The notes under the pieces were generated by a model. That model searched no databases and was not told the DNA's origin. It saw nothing but the letters and a program-made list of their open reading frames with translations. Below are positions 16,463 through 24,404 of a stretch of 35,031 nt of DNA, piece by piece. Position 1 is the first letter of the stretch. Each line of letters begins with the position of its first letter. The stretch lies in contig CAJKXZ010000013.1 of the NCBI GenBank assembly GCA_905203995.1, forward strand, positions 1-35,031, read 5' to 3'. The DNA comes from an uncultured Methanomassiliicoccus sp. (GTDB lineage: Archaea > Thermoplasmatota > Thermoplasmata > Methanomassiliicoccales > Methanomassiliicoccaceae). The position numbers and the translations under genes were made by a program.

Positions 16463-16759
16463 TCAGGATTTCATAATTGCTAAAAGGAAGACTCCAATGG
16501 CAATCAGGGCACCGATGGCGGCGGCGATGATGTTAATGAAGGCTACCCAGATGATATCAACCATGTTGATATTCAGAATATCGGGATAGAGATAGTCCAT
16601 GCCTCCCCAGATTAATCCGATCAGTAAACCAACGACTAATAATACTATACCAATAATTCTGCTTTTACCGCTTCCAAAGTAGGCTGTGAAAATGCCTGCT
16701 AAGATCAGGAAGAATCCTAAAGTCAAAAGCATTACAGTGAGAAATCCAATCGCGTCCAT
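16463..16759 (-). CDS. Small three-helix membrane protein
   Basis: 98 residues from the ATG at 16759, chosen because GGTGA lies six bases upstream. The frame extends ten codons to a GTG with no site. Three hydrophobic spans are clear: FLTVMLLTLGFFLILAGIF, IIGIVLLVVGLLIGLIWGG, and IIWVAFINIIAAAIGALIAIG. Function unknown. It begins 16-17 bases after the preceding Lrp/AsnC-type gene (the longer frame would overlap it), so the two are probably cotranscribed and may work together. No close family recognised. Confidence 0.65.
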   Translation of the reverse strand: MDAIGFLTVMLLTLGFFLILAGIFTAYFGSGKSRIIGIVLLVVGLLIGLIWGGMDYLYPDILNINMVDIIWVAFINIIAAAIGALIAIGVFLLAIMKS

Positions 16760-16775
16760 TATAGTCACCACAATT

Positions 16776-17009
16776 TCAGAAGTTGACACATGTCAGAGTC
16801 TTAGTATCGATTACTCCCGGAATCGGCCTTATTCGATCGATCACCACTTGTCCCAAGCGGTTGAAATCCGGAGCTTCAATCTTTGTCAGTAGGTCATATT
16901 CTCCAAATAGCGGATAAAGTTCTGTCGCTTCCTCTACTTTCAGAAGTTCGTCATACACTTCATGCTCTTTAGCTGGAGCCGTGCTAATCAGTACAAATCC
17001 CACTGCCAA
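16776..17009 (-). CDS. Stand-alone Lrp/AsnC ligand-binding (RAM) domain protein
   Basis: 77 residues matching only the C-terminal RAM/AsnC domain of Lrp-type regulators: AVGFVLISTAPAKEHEVYDELLKVEE, LFGEYDLLTKIEA and RIRPIPGVIDTKTL. There is no DNA-binding helix-turn-helix, so it probably binds an amino acid and assembles with full-length Lrp partners or modulates another protein. The start is a TTG with GGGTGA four bases upstream; the GTG two codons later is an alternative. It precedes the small membrane protein gene. Confidence 0.82.
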   Translation of the reverse strand: MAVGFVLISTAPAKEHEVYDELLKVEEATELYPLFGEYDLLTKIEAPDFNRLGQVVIDRIRPIPGVIDTKTLTCVNF

Positions 17010-17111
17010 CTTTTCACCCTTCTCTTCCCTATACTGTATGTACTATACTTAAAGCTTCTAATGATTTTATGATATAGATATCGACATATCTAAACAGTTT
17101 AATCAATACGC

Positions 17112-18029
17112 TCATTTCTTCATTAAGCTTAATATTTCTGCAGATTTCTTTTCAACTGCTTCCCAGCTGGGTATATTGGAAACAGCACCATTGGCCTGGA
17201 GAATGAAGGAAGCTGCTGCATTACCACAGGCTGCGGCCTCGGCCATACTCTTTTTCCGATAAAGGCCGGCATAAAAACCACCGCGGAAAGCATCGCCGGC
17301 ACCAGTCGGATCAATGACTTTGGTTGCCGTGGCCGGAATAGTCATTGTTTCCTCTTCAGTGTAGATGACGCTGCCTGCCGCCCCCTGCGTATTGACGATA
17401 ATTTTCACTGCGTCTAGCAGCTCTTCAGCACTTTTTTTATTGGTGTACTTCAGGGCCGTCTTCAGCTCATTTTCGTTACAGAAAAAGATGTCCGTATACG
17501 GCAGAGCTTCCTGAAATTTCTCAGCATTCCAGACATGGTGGATTTCTTGGGCGGGATCGAGTGCGGTTCGCTTACCATCCAGCGCCTGCAGCACTTTGAG
17601 ATAATACTGCGGACTGCCGGTCCCCAGATGAACAAATTCTGCTTCCTGGGCCCTGGCCGTCTTTACGGGAAATTTATCCATGTCGCCCATTGGTCCCTGG
17701 TAAACATAAGCAATTTGGTTTTGCTGCTGATCGGAAACAATCAAGACGGTGGGTGTTTCATATTCCGCCATTGTTTCCACATCGTGAAGATCGACGCCTT
17801 TGGCTGCCAGAAATTCTCTAAAGTCGGCTGGAAAATCGTTTCCCACGTAAGCACAAAGGGCCGTAGGAACTCCCAGGGCTGCAGCCACGGCGGCTTGATT
17901 GGCGCCGGTGCCGCCATAGTACTTTTTGATTTCTGTAATATTTATCGAAGTGTTCGGTTCAGGCAGGTTCGGCAGAGAGAGGATTTGATCAAGACAGATA
18001 TGACCATAAATGCAGAGAAAAGGGCTCAT
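17112..18029 (-). CDS. PfkB-family nucleoside/sugar kinase
   Basis: 305 residues. Family marks are the N-terminal YGHICLD, the di-glycine YYGGTGANQA (~38-46), the NENEL segment, NTQGAAGS, and the C-terminal DPTGAGDAF (240-248) with catalytic Asp246. Its ATG overlaps the TGA of the S-adenosylhomocysteine hydrolase gene (ATGA), so the pair is translationally coupled. From this context the likely substrate is adenosine, or inosine if the deaminated route is used. Removing the nucleoside would pull the reversible hydrolase forward. Sequence alone does not exclude a sugar kinase. Confidence 0.85.
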   Translation of the reverse strand: MSPFLCIYGHICLDQILSLPNLPEPNTSINITEIKKYYGGTGANQAAVAAALGVPTALCAYVGNDFPADFREFLAAKGVDLHDVETMAEYETPTVLIVSDQQQNQIAYVYQGPMGDMDKFPVKTARAQEAEFVHLGTGSPQYYLKVLQALDGKRTALDPAQEIHHVWNAEKFQEALPYTDIFFCNENELKTALKYTNKKSAEELLDAVKIIVNTQGAAGSVIYTEEETMTIPATATKVIDPTGAGDAFRGGFYAGLYRKKSMAEAAACGNAAASFILQANGAVSNIPSWEAVEKKSAEILSLMKK

Positions 18030-19264
18030 GTGCCCTCCTGCCAGCTGGCCAGATATTTCTTCTGCTCTTTTGTTAAATCATCAATTTCAATGCCCATTGT
18101 TTTTAGTTTAATCTCTGCCACCGACCGGTCGATTTCCGCCGGCACATTGTGAACACCGGCTGCCAGTGACTGATGGTTTTTAACCAGATATTCAGCTGAT
18201 AAGGCCTGAATGGCAAAACTCATGTCCATGATTTCTACGGGATGACCCTGACCTGAGGAAAGATTCATCAAACGGCCGTCAGCAATCAAATACACTTTGC
18301 GGCCGTCCGCGAAATTATACTGATCAACAAATTCTCTTACTTTCACCGGCTGACCGGTCAGTGTCGTCAAAACATCCTTTCTGATTTCATTATCAAAGTG
18401 ACCGGAATTACCCATTACGCAGCCGTCTTTCATTACCTGGAAGTGTTCGGCGCGGATGATGTCTTTATTGCCGGTAGCAGTGATGATAATATCCGCAGTT
18501 TTAACGGCTTCAATCATCGGCATTACGGCGAAACCATCCATTCGCGCTTCAATTGCTCGGATGGGATCAACTTCGGTTACGGCTACGTTAGCGCCCAAGC
18601 CCTTGGCACGCATGGCAATGCCGCGTCCGCACCAGCCATAGCCGGCAACTACCAGTCTTTTACCGGCGATCAGCAGGTTAGTAGCATTCATGAAACCATC
18701 AAAAGTAGACTGACCTGTGCCGTAGCGGTTGTCAAACATGAACTTCATGTGGGCGTCGTTGACGGAAATGACTGGAAATTCCAGCTTGCCGTCATTGGCC
18801 ATCGAACGCAGACGGACGACACCGGTAGTCGTTTCTTCGTTACCGCCTTTAACATTGCCCAAAACCTCACGGCGGGTGGTGTGAAGCATGGTGATGAGAT
18901 CGGCACCGTCATCAATGACGAAATCCGGTTGGAGGTCAAGCACGGCATTGAGGTTGTGATAATATTCCTCGTCGCTCTCGCCCTTTTTCGCATAAGTTTC
19001 TAAATCAAAATGATCCCGTAACGCGATGGAGACCGAATCATCGGTGGACAGCGGGTTGCAGCTGGCTAAACGGACTTTAGCACCAGCTTCAGCAAGTGTT
19101 AGCGCTAACATGCCTGTTTTAGCTTCCACATGCAGCGCCATGCCGATCTTCAAACCCTTCAGCGCCTGTTCATCTACCATGCGTTTTCGAATATCGGCCA
19201 AGACGGGCATATGGTCTTTCGCCCATCCTAGTCTTCTGACCCCCTTCTCTAACAGTTCATTCAT
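18026..19264 (-). CDS. ahcY: S-adenosylhomocysteine hydrolase
   Basis: 412 residues, the shorter archaeal/Thermotoga-like form. It hydrolyses SAH to homocysteine and a nucleoside, clearing the inhibitory by-product of methyltransferases. Motifs are ALHVEAKTG (43-51), SCNPLSTDD, EETTTGV (143-149), NDAHMKFMFDNRYGTGQS (169 onward), the NAD-binding GYGWCGRG (208-215), and SGHFDNEI. The C-terminal K...Y pair of long bacterial/eukaryal forms is not evident. In some methanogens the enzyme prefers S-inosylhomocysteine, which cannot be excluded. AGGATT precedes the ATG. It is coupled to the downstream PfkB kinase. Confidence 0.95.
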   Translation of the reverse strand: MNELLEKGVRRLGWAKDHMPVLADIRKRMVDEQALKGLKIGMALHVEAKTGMLALTLAEAGAKVRLASCNPLSTDDSVSIALRDHFDLETYAKKGESDEEYYHNLNAVLDLQPDFVIDDGADLITMLHTTRREVLGNVKGGNEETTTGVVRLRSMANDGKLEFPVISVNDAHMKFMFDNRYGTGQSTFDGFMNATNLLIAGKRLVVAGYGWCGRGIAMRAKGLGANVAVTEVDPIRAIEARMDGFAVMPMIEAVKTADIIITATGNKDIIRAEHFQVMKDGCVMGNSGHFDNEIRKDVLTTLTGQPVKVREFVDQYNFADGRKVYLIADGRLMNLSSGQGHPVEIMDMSFAIQALSAEYLVKNHQSLAAGVHNVPAEIDRSVAEIKLKTMGIEIDDLTKEQKKYLASWQEGT

Positions 19265-19319
19265 TGAATCCTATGTTTGAATTGGGCAAGATGGTTTAAA
19301 TAGATTCTGCTGGTGAGCA

Positions 19320-20063
19320 TCACTGCTGCGCCGTTAAATTTTCGATAATATATTGTACCGATTCCGCTAAATTGGCTTGATTGTCAAAATCAGCAAGCAG
19401 CTTTTTTCTGCGCGGCTGGTCGTTCTGCAGCTCTTTTACTGCTTGACGGATCTGCGGAACGGCCCGCGTGATTTCATCGACCGCGGTGGCATTAGCCGCC
19501 TGGGCTGTTCGTGACAGGGGATTAAGATCAATCGCCAGTACTTTTTTACCGGCCGCCCGTAAGGCTTCCGCACGATCGCCGTCTTCCAATGGTATCAAAA
19601 CTACATCGGCGGCATAGATGCCCGTCTGACAGCAGCGGGCCCGGTCGGAAGCAATTCCTTCTAAAACGGCGTCCTGTTCTCTGCCTAAAATGGGCAGATC
19701 GGTAAAAGACTCCAGATATGAAACTAGTTTTTCTACCCGTTCGCGGCTCCAATGGAATAAATTAACTTCTACCTGTGCGCCTACTTCTGCTGCTAAAGCC
19801 AATAATTCGGCAGCGCAGAGCGCGGAGGCATTACCATTCATCGTAATGACTGGTCTTTCAGCTTCCAGCAAAAATGCGGCAATTGCTGCTTCCGCTTTTT
19901 GAGCCGCTGGTGTGGTTTTTTCACCAAGCAAATAATCAAATGCTTCTCCGCGACCATGAGCAATCAGGCCGGTTCTTGCAACAATTCCTTGATCAGAAAG
20001 CTCTGACATTTTTTCTCGGATGACGAGAGATTTATACCGCGGGTGATCTGGAGAAACATCCAT
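19320..20063 (-). CDS. 4-Phosphopantoate--beta-alanine ligase (archaeal CoA pathway)
   Basis: 247 residues. This archaea-specific enzyme (formerly DUF137, phosphopantothenate synthetase) joins 4-phosphopantoate and beta-alanine with ATP. Diagnostic stretches are HPRYKSLVIREK, GLIAHGRGEAFDYLLGE, AERPVITMNGNASAL, VEVNLFHWS, DVVLIPLEDGDRAEALR and AIDLNPLSRTAQAA. Pantoate kinase, its usual partner, is not in the window. The ATG at 20063 matches the family start, but the ribosome site is weak. It lies 55 bases upstream of ahcY on the same strand, possibly one transcript. Confidence 0.93.
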   Translation of the reverse strand: MDVSPDHPRYKSLVIREKMSELSDQGIVARTGLIAHGRGEAFDYLLGEKTTPAAQKAEAAIAAFLLEAERPVITMNGNASALCAAELLALAAEVGAQVEVNLFHWSRERVEKLVSYLESFTDLPILGREQDAVLEGIASDRARCCQTGIYAADVVLIPLEDGDRAEALRAAGKKVLAIDLNPLSRTAQAANATAVDEITRAVPQIRQAVKELQNDQPRRKKLLADFDNQANLAESVQYIIENLTAQQ

Positions 20064-20134
20064 GAGGGCCGATACGCCTTCTATTCAAAAATATTTTGTT
20101 GTTTTATCTTAAAAAGGTTAATAGATGGAAAAGT

Positions 20135-20148
20135 GGCCTGATTAGGCC
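20135..20148 (-). terminator. Hairpin terminator of the 73-residue gene
   Basis: GGCCT and AGGCC arms with a four-base loop overlap the stop codon of the 73-residue gene. On the minus strand the hairpin is followed by ACTTTT. It looks like a short intrinsic-style terminator separating this gene from the downstream ligase gene. Confidence 0.45.
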
Positions 20149-20363
20149 TTTTTCATGATTTTCATCCATCCGCCGCTCTCAAAGATAGCTAATCCTCTTG
20201 CATTGAGAGTCTTTTCAAATTCATCCCACTGGATGATGTCCAAGCGGTCGTTGGATCCTTTGGTAAATTGAATGCCATCAGTACCCTTAACTCTACCTGG
20301 TTTAAGCCCTTTCTTTTTGGCTATGTCCTTTGCTTTTGCAACACTTATTTGCTCCATTACCAA
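20142..20363 (-). CDS. Small basic hypothetical protein (73 aa)
   Basis: 73 residues, rich in Lys in the first half (AKAKDIAKKKGLKPGR) and ending GWMKIMKKA. No named domain is recognised; the size and charge suggest a nucleic-acid or partner-binding protein, but this is not shown. Two starts are possible. TTG at 20363 is six to seven bases from a strong GGAGGG, while the ATG two codons later is 12 away; spacing favours TTG. The promoter carries two matching dyads (see the regulatory entry), so expression is probably tightly controlled. Its own hairpin terminator supports a monocistronic gene. Confidence 0.6.
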   Translation of the reverse strand: MVMEQISVAKAKDIAKKKGLKPGRVKGTDGIQFTKGSNDRLDIIQWDEFEKTLNARGLAIFESGGWMKIMKKA

Positions 20364-20380
20364 ATTTATCCCTCCACATT

Positions 20381-20450
20381 CTGGCTATGCGCCAGCTCGT
20401 AATATAGTTGCAAAGTATATAATATTTGCTCATAAATCTGGCTATGCCAG
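20381..20450 (-). promoter_or_regulatory. TATA box flanked by two matching dyads
   Basis: CTGGCTATGCGCCAG (20381-20395) and CTGGCTATGCCAG (20438-20450) are near-identical dyads, 57 bases apart. Between them, reading the minus strand, is a strong archaeal TATA-like element (TTATATACTT, ~20412-20425). One copy would sit upstream of the BRE/TATA and the other near the transcription start of the 73-residue gene. Two copies suggest cooperative repressor or activator binding. Seen directly; the function is inferred. Confidence 0.5.
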
Positions 20451-20552
20451 TACGTCTTAACGCCTATGATTTGAGGTATCATGTGAAATTAACTTATTAA
20501 TATCGAAGCAGATCGTATGACTGTCTGGTGTGTTCTTTTTCAGGTAAATTTT

Positions 20553-20590
20553 TGCCAGCAGTCACGTAAAACTTGCTGGATTTTTCTTGA
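20553..20590 (+). terminator. Orphan hairpin with T-run
   Basis: CCAGCA (20555-20560) pairs with TGCTGG (20574-20579), extendable by an AC/GT step with a bulge, followed by ATTTTTCTT. It is oriented as a plus-strand terminator, yet no plus-strand gene precedes it. The gap 20461-20699 otherwise shows only AT-rich promoter-like sequence. Confidence 0.3.
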
Positions 20591-20656
20591 TTATGCAATT
20601 TTCTTCCATTTTTAGGAAAATTTGACACTTAACGACGTAAAACACTTTGCTGTGGT

Positions 20657-20690
20657 TAATAAATTATTAATCCTTCGTGATAGCACTATT
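20657..20690 (+). promoter_or_regulatory. glmM promoter, probably leaderless transcript
   Basis: An AT-rich box TTAATAAATTATTAA (20657-20671 region) lies about 35 bases before the glmM ATG. No purine-rich ribosome site precedes that ATG. Together this suggests a transcript starting within about 10 bases of the start codon. Confidence 0.4.
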
Positions 20691-20699
20691 TTCTAACTT

Positions 20700-21998
20700 A
20701 TGTCGCTTTTCGGGTCATCTGGGATTAGAGGAATAGTGGGTGCAGATTTTACAGTCGATCTGGCTGCCAAAATCGGTAATGCTGTCGGCAGTTTACACGG
20801 GGAGATTATTCACGGCCGTGACCCCCGTCTCAGCGGGTTGATGGTTTTACAGGCCTTGGCGGCTGGTGAAACTGCCGCTGGCGCGCAGATCTATGACGCG
20901 GGCATGGTACCGACGCCTACTCTAGCTATGGCGGCTGAAGATTTTGACTGCGGTATTATGATTACCGCTTCGCACAATCCGCCAGAATACAATGGCATCA
21001 AACTGTGGAATGCCGACGGTTCAGCATTTAATTCAGAGCAGATGGCGGAGATCGAAAAAAGAATTGCCGCCGACTGGCAGACTGTTGGCTGGAAGTCTAC
21101 CGGCAGCTATCAAAGCTGGGAGGGAGCGATCGAAAAGCATACGACAGTCATCTGTGACGCGCTAACCGACTCGTCTGCTAAAACAGTAATTGACTGCGGC
21201 TGTGGGGCCACTTCAGTCATCAGCCCTCTTGTTCTGCGCACTCTGGGCTGTAAAGTAACGTCGCTGAACGCTCAGCCTGACGGTTATTTCCCCGGCCGCA
21301 CTTCCGAACCCACGGAAGAACAATTGCAGGATCTCAAAACACTGGTAATCAAAAAAGAAGCGGATGTCGGCATTGCTCATGACGGCGACGGTGATCGTAT
21401 GGTTGCCATGGATGAAACTGGAAAATATCTCAGCGGTGACCGTCTGCTGCTGCTTTTTGCTTCCTGGCTGGGTGTAAATTCCATTGCCGTCCCGGTTGAT
21501 GCTTCGATGGCTGTTGATGATCTGGTGAAAGAAGTCCACCGCTGTCGAGTAGGCGACGTTTTTATTTCAGAACTTTTGAAAGAGCAGGATATTGACTTCG
21601 GCGGTGAACCCTCTGGCACTTATGTTTTTCCTGAGGAATATTACTGCCCCGATGGTATTTTTGCGGGTGCTTTGCTGTCGAAGATTGCGGCAGAACGGAA
21701 ATTATCGGAATCCATTGCTGAATTGCCAACTTATCCTGCTTTCCGCGGTTCCTCTTCCTTCAATTCCGCGCAGCGGGAGGTGGTGACTTCTCGTTTAGCT
21801 GAAGAAATGGCTGCGGTTGATTGTGATCATTTGACGGTTCTTGACGGTTATCGCGCTGAATCTGCTGACGGCTGGTTTCTCATCCGCCTCTCGGGAACTG
21901 AACCAAAATTAAGATTTGTGGCGGAAGCAAGAGCCGAAGCAGAAGCCAGAGAGTTTAAAGAACAGGCTGAAAAGATCATTCAGAGGTGTATTGCATGA
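20700..21998 (+). CDS. glmM: Phosphoglucosamine/phosphohexomutase
   Basis: 432 residues of the alpha-D-phosphohexomutase family. Features: LFGSSGIRGIVG at the start, phosphoserine loop TASHNPP (Ser91), metal loop DGDGDR (228-233), EPSGTYVF sugar-binding segment, and RLSGTEPKLRF phosphate-binding loop near the C-terminus. With the overlapping acetyl/uridylyl transferase downstream it most likely converts GlcN-6-P to GlcN-1-P for UDP-GlcNAc. Archaeal members can also act on mannose or glucose phosphates. No ribosome site before the ATG. Its TGA overlaps the next ATG. Confidence 0.92.
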   Translation: MSLFGSSGIRGIVGADFTVDLAAKIGNAVGSLHGEIIHGRDPRLSGLMVLQALAAGETAAGAQIYDAGMVPTPTLAMAAEDFDCGIMITASHNPPEYNGIKLWNADGSAFNSEQMAEIEKRIAADWQTVGWKSTGSYQSWEGAIEKHTTVICDALTDSSAKTVIDCGCGATSVISPLVLRTLGCKVTSLNAQPDGYFPGRTSEPTEEQLQDLKTLVIKKEADVGIAHDGDGDRMVAMDETGKYLSGDRLLLLFASWLGVNSIAVPVDASMAVDDLVKEVHRCRVGDVFISELLKEQDIDFGGEPSGTYVFPEEYYCPDGIFAGALLSKIAAERKLSESIAELPTYPAFRGSSSFNSAQREVVTSRLAEEMAAVDCDHLTVLDGYRAESADGWFLIRLSGTEPKLRFVAEARAEAEAREFKEQAEKIIQRCIA

Positions 21999-23221
21999 AA
22001 GCTTTGATTTTAGCCGCTGGTCTCGGCAGCCGGCTCAAGCCGCTTACGTCTAACACCCCTAAACCGCTGCTGTTTGTTGCTGGTAAACCTTTTCTTTCAC
22101 ACACCTTAGCAGCGTTGCGGGACAACGGCATCACCGAGATTTGCATCTTGACAGGCTGGAAAGCAATGAAAATCCGTGATTACTATGGTGATGGTTCGCA
22201 ATTAAATCTTAATTTAACCTATATCGAGCAGAAAGAGCTGCAGGGAACAGCCAGTGCTGTTTTGTGTGCAGAAAACCACCTTCAGGAGCCGTTTGTTTGT
22301 CTGAACGGAGATGTGCTGACGACGAGTGAAGATCTCGCGCAGATGCTTAGCGCTTACGAACAAACTAAAAGTGAAGTGATGGGCATCGTCAAAGTAGACA
22401 ATCCTTCTGCCTTTGGCTCCGTTGCTCAGGAAGATAATGTCCTAATTGACATTAAAGAAAAATCATCAGCACCTTTATCAGATTTTATTAACGCTGGACT
22501 TTTTGTTTTCACGCCGGAAATCTTTCGCTTTTTACGAGCAACTGCTCCTTCCGCCCGCGGTGAATATGAGATCACCGATACCCTGCGGGCGATGACTAAA
22601 GAAAAGACTGTTTACACCCAGCCGCTGTCTGACCGCTGGCTGGACATCGGCATGCCGCAGGACCTGCTGGCCGCCAACACACTGTTGATGTCTACGCTAA
22701 ACAGCAACATCGCCGGCGAGGTGGAAAACGGTGCCGTTCTCAAGGGACCGGTGGTAGTTGAAGAAGGCGCCTTGGTCCGCGCCGGGGCGTACATCGAAGG
22801 TCCGGTTTACATATCCACTGGCTGTGATGTCGGTCCCAACTGCTATCTGCGGCCGTACACGGCGTTAGCGCCGCATGTGCGGATCGGTGCTGCCGTGGAA
22901 GTGAAAAATTCGATCATCATGGCACACACGCATATTCCGCACCATAACTACGTAGGGGACAGCATCATCGGTGAAAACTGCAACTTGGGAGCGGGCACGA
23001 AAATTGCCAATCTGCGTTTTGACGGTAAGAACGTCAAGCTGCCCTTTGCTGACGGCCTGGTCGATTCCCAGCGGCGGAAAATGGGCGCGATAATCGGTGA
23101 TTCAGTCAGTACAGGCATCAACGCCATGATCAATGCCGGTTCCATTATTTTTGAAAATACAACGATCGGACCGGGAGCTTTGGTCAGCGGCCGCATTGCG
23201 CCGGGCAGCCGCCTGTCTTAA
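21995..23221 (+). CDS. glmU: Bifunctional GlcNAc-1-P uridylyltransferase / GlcN-1-P acetyltransferase (archaeal GlmU type)
   Basis: 408 residues. The N-terminal nucleotidyltransferase starts KALILAAGLGSRLKPLT with TPKPLL, then CLNGDVLT and DRWLDIGMP. The C-terminal part (~235-408) is a left-handed beta-helix of hexapeptide repeats (NGAVLKGPVVVEEGALV, HNYVGDSIIGENCNLGAGT). This order matches archaeal Sugar-1-P nucleotidylyltransferase/acetyltransferases that finish UDP-GlcNAc from GlcN-1-P. The ATG at 21995 has GAGGTG six bases upstream and overlaps the glmM stop (ATGA). It converges tail-to-tail on the JAMM gene, the two stops overlapping by four bases. Confidence 0.92.
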   Translation: MKALILAAGLGSRLKPLTSNTPKPLLFVAGKPFLSHTLAALRDNGITEICILTGWKAMKIRDYYGDGSQLNLNLTYIEQKELQGTASAVLCAENHLQEPFVCLNGDVLTTSEDLAQMLSAYEQTKSEVMGIVKVDNPSAFGSVAQEDNVLIDIKEKSSAPLSDFINAGLFVFTPEIFRFLRATAPSARGEYEITDTLRAMTKEKTVYTQPLSDRWLDIGMPQDLLAANTLLMSTLNSNIAGEVENGAVLKGPVVVEEGALVRAGAYIEGPVYISTGCDVGPNCYLRPYTALAPHVRIGAAVEVKNSIIMAHTHIPHHNYVGDSIIGENCNLGAGTKIANLRFDGKNVKLPFADGLVDSQRRKMGAIIGDSVSTGINAMINAGSIIFENTTIGPGALVSGRIAPGSRLS

Positions 23222-23601
23222 AGGTCCACAATTTCTAATTTTATTTCTTTACCATCTTTATTGTAGGCGCGCCAGCTGCTGAGGTTGTAAGGCATACAAG
23301 TGATAATGTGCACTTTCCCAAAACTGCCGAAAAGATGTAAATCTTCATTTGAGGGCTGATTAGAATAACCGGGATGTGAATGGACGGTACCGGCGATGCT
23401 GAAGTCGATCGGCAGCATATGCAGCGGTACTGTCGCCGAAGTAAAACTGCCGACGCTGCCCGGGAGAAAGACCAGCTCTGTCAGTACGCCGTCTTCTTCG
23501 CGCATCGCCGCCGCAAACTCATTGGGGGTTGAGGCTTTAGCCGACTCATTAAACGCGGTAATGAGTCCGACATCTATCGCCCAGATTGCTTTCCTGCTCA
23601 T
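23218..23601 (-). CDS. JAMM/MPN+ metalloprotease (archaeal desampylase type)
   Basis: 127 residues. The JAMM signature is complete: Glu28 in NEFAAAM, H74-S-H76-P, Ser84 and Asp87 (HSHPGYSNQPSNED), the zinc ligands and activators of Mov34/JAB1 isopeptidases. Archaeal relatives cleave ubiquitin-like SAMP modifiers from proteins or from sulfur-carrier chains; no SAMP gene is in the window. The ATG at 23601 overlaps the TGA of the NAD kinase gene (ATGA), so 23601 is preferred to the GTG three codons upstream. It is the third gene of an overlapping operon. Confidence 0.88.
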   Translation of the reverse strand: MSRKAIWAIDVGLITAFNESAKASTPNEFAAAMREEDGVLTELVFLPGSVGSFTSATVPLHMLPIDFSIAGTVHSHPGYSNQPSNEDLHLFGSFGKVHIITCMPYNLSSWRAYNKDGKEIKLEIVDL

Positions 23602-24404
23602 GGGAAACACATAATTTTTTCCCGCATGCGTCCGTAGAAAGTGTTGCCAAAGGAGACGAATTTAGCACGGGACTCTGATTTCGAGAACATCGTCAGCTCA
23701 TCGCCTTCCATGTCTTTTTCCTGCTGGCCGTCAATCACGCAAATGCATGGTTTAGGTTTGGAAACTTCCACGCGCACATGACTATCCAGCGGTACAATCA
23801 GCGGCCGGGCAGCAAACTTAAACGGCGCCATGGGAGCAATGGTGATCGCGTCGACACGCGGATCGACAATCGGGGAGCCGACGGCCATTGCATAGCAGGT
23901 AGAACCGGTAGGGGTAGCAACAATAATGCCATCCGCACGGACATCCATCGCTAGAACATCATCGACGTAGACATTGAAGTGTCTGATTTTAGCGACATGA
24001 GCAGTATGAACTACCGCTTCATTCATGGCGTCATACATTCTTTCACCGTTAACAACGGCTTTGAGTTTAGACCGTTCATCGATGGTGTAGCGGCCTTCCA
24101 ACAGGCGTGATAAGCCGTCTTCAATTTCATTTTCCGGAATCTCAGTAAGGAAACCCAGCACACCGGCATTAATGCCGAAGATGGGTGCATTGGTTCTCTG
24201 CAGCGAGCGGAGAATAGTCCCATCGCCGCCGACGGTGATGAGGACATCGATGTCCATATCTTCGATCGGTTTGCCTTCTTTGCCAAAGAGGCGGGCAATA
24301 CCCGATTCCAAAGTCACATCCTCGTCTTTTAATAAATTGTAAACTAGACGCCCTACACGAATGGCATCAGGAATTTCAGAATTAGCGGTCAGTCCTAATT
24401 TCAA
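23598..24404 (-). CDS. nadK: NAD kinase
   Basis: 268 residues. It phosphorylates NAD to NADP. Motifs are the GGDGT loop (59-63), NEAVVH, DGIIVATPTGSTCYAMAVGSPIV, and the C-terminal ~VIDGQ segment. It overlaps the preceding IMPase-family gene by four bases. In Methanocaldococcus jannaschii the same two activities (NAD kinase and NADP phosphatase) are fused in one protein, so this adjacent pair is the unfused counterpart and may form a complex. The downstream JAMM gene is also coupled. Confidence 0.94.
   Translation of the reverse strand: MKLGLTANSEIPDAIRVGRLVYNLLKDEDVTLESGIARLFGKEGKPIEDMDIDVLITVGGDGTILRSLQRTNAPIFGINAGVLGFLTEIPENEIEDGLSRLLEGRYTIDERSKLKAVVNGERMYDAMNEAVVHTAHVAKIRHFNVYVDDVLAMDVRADGIIVATPTGSTCYAMAVGSPIVDPRVDAITIAPMAPFKFAARPLIVPLDSHVRVEVSKPKPCICVIDGQQEKDMEGDELTMFSKSESRAKFVSFGNTFYGRMREKIMCFP

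Noticed and set aside
17535..18152. 205-codon plus-strand open frame
   Set aside because: Antisense to the PfkB kinase and the end of ahcY; no protein-like pattern.
18398..19003. 201-codon plus-strand open frame
   Set aside because: Antisense to ahcY, which is unambiguous; a product of GC-biased third positions.
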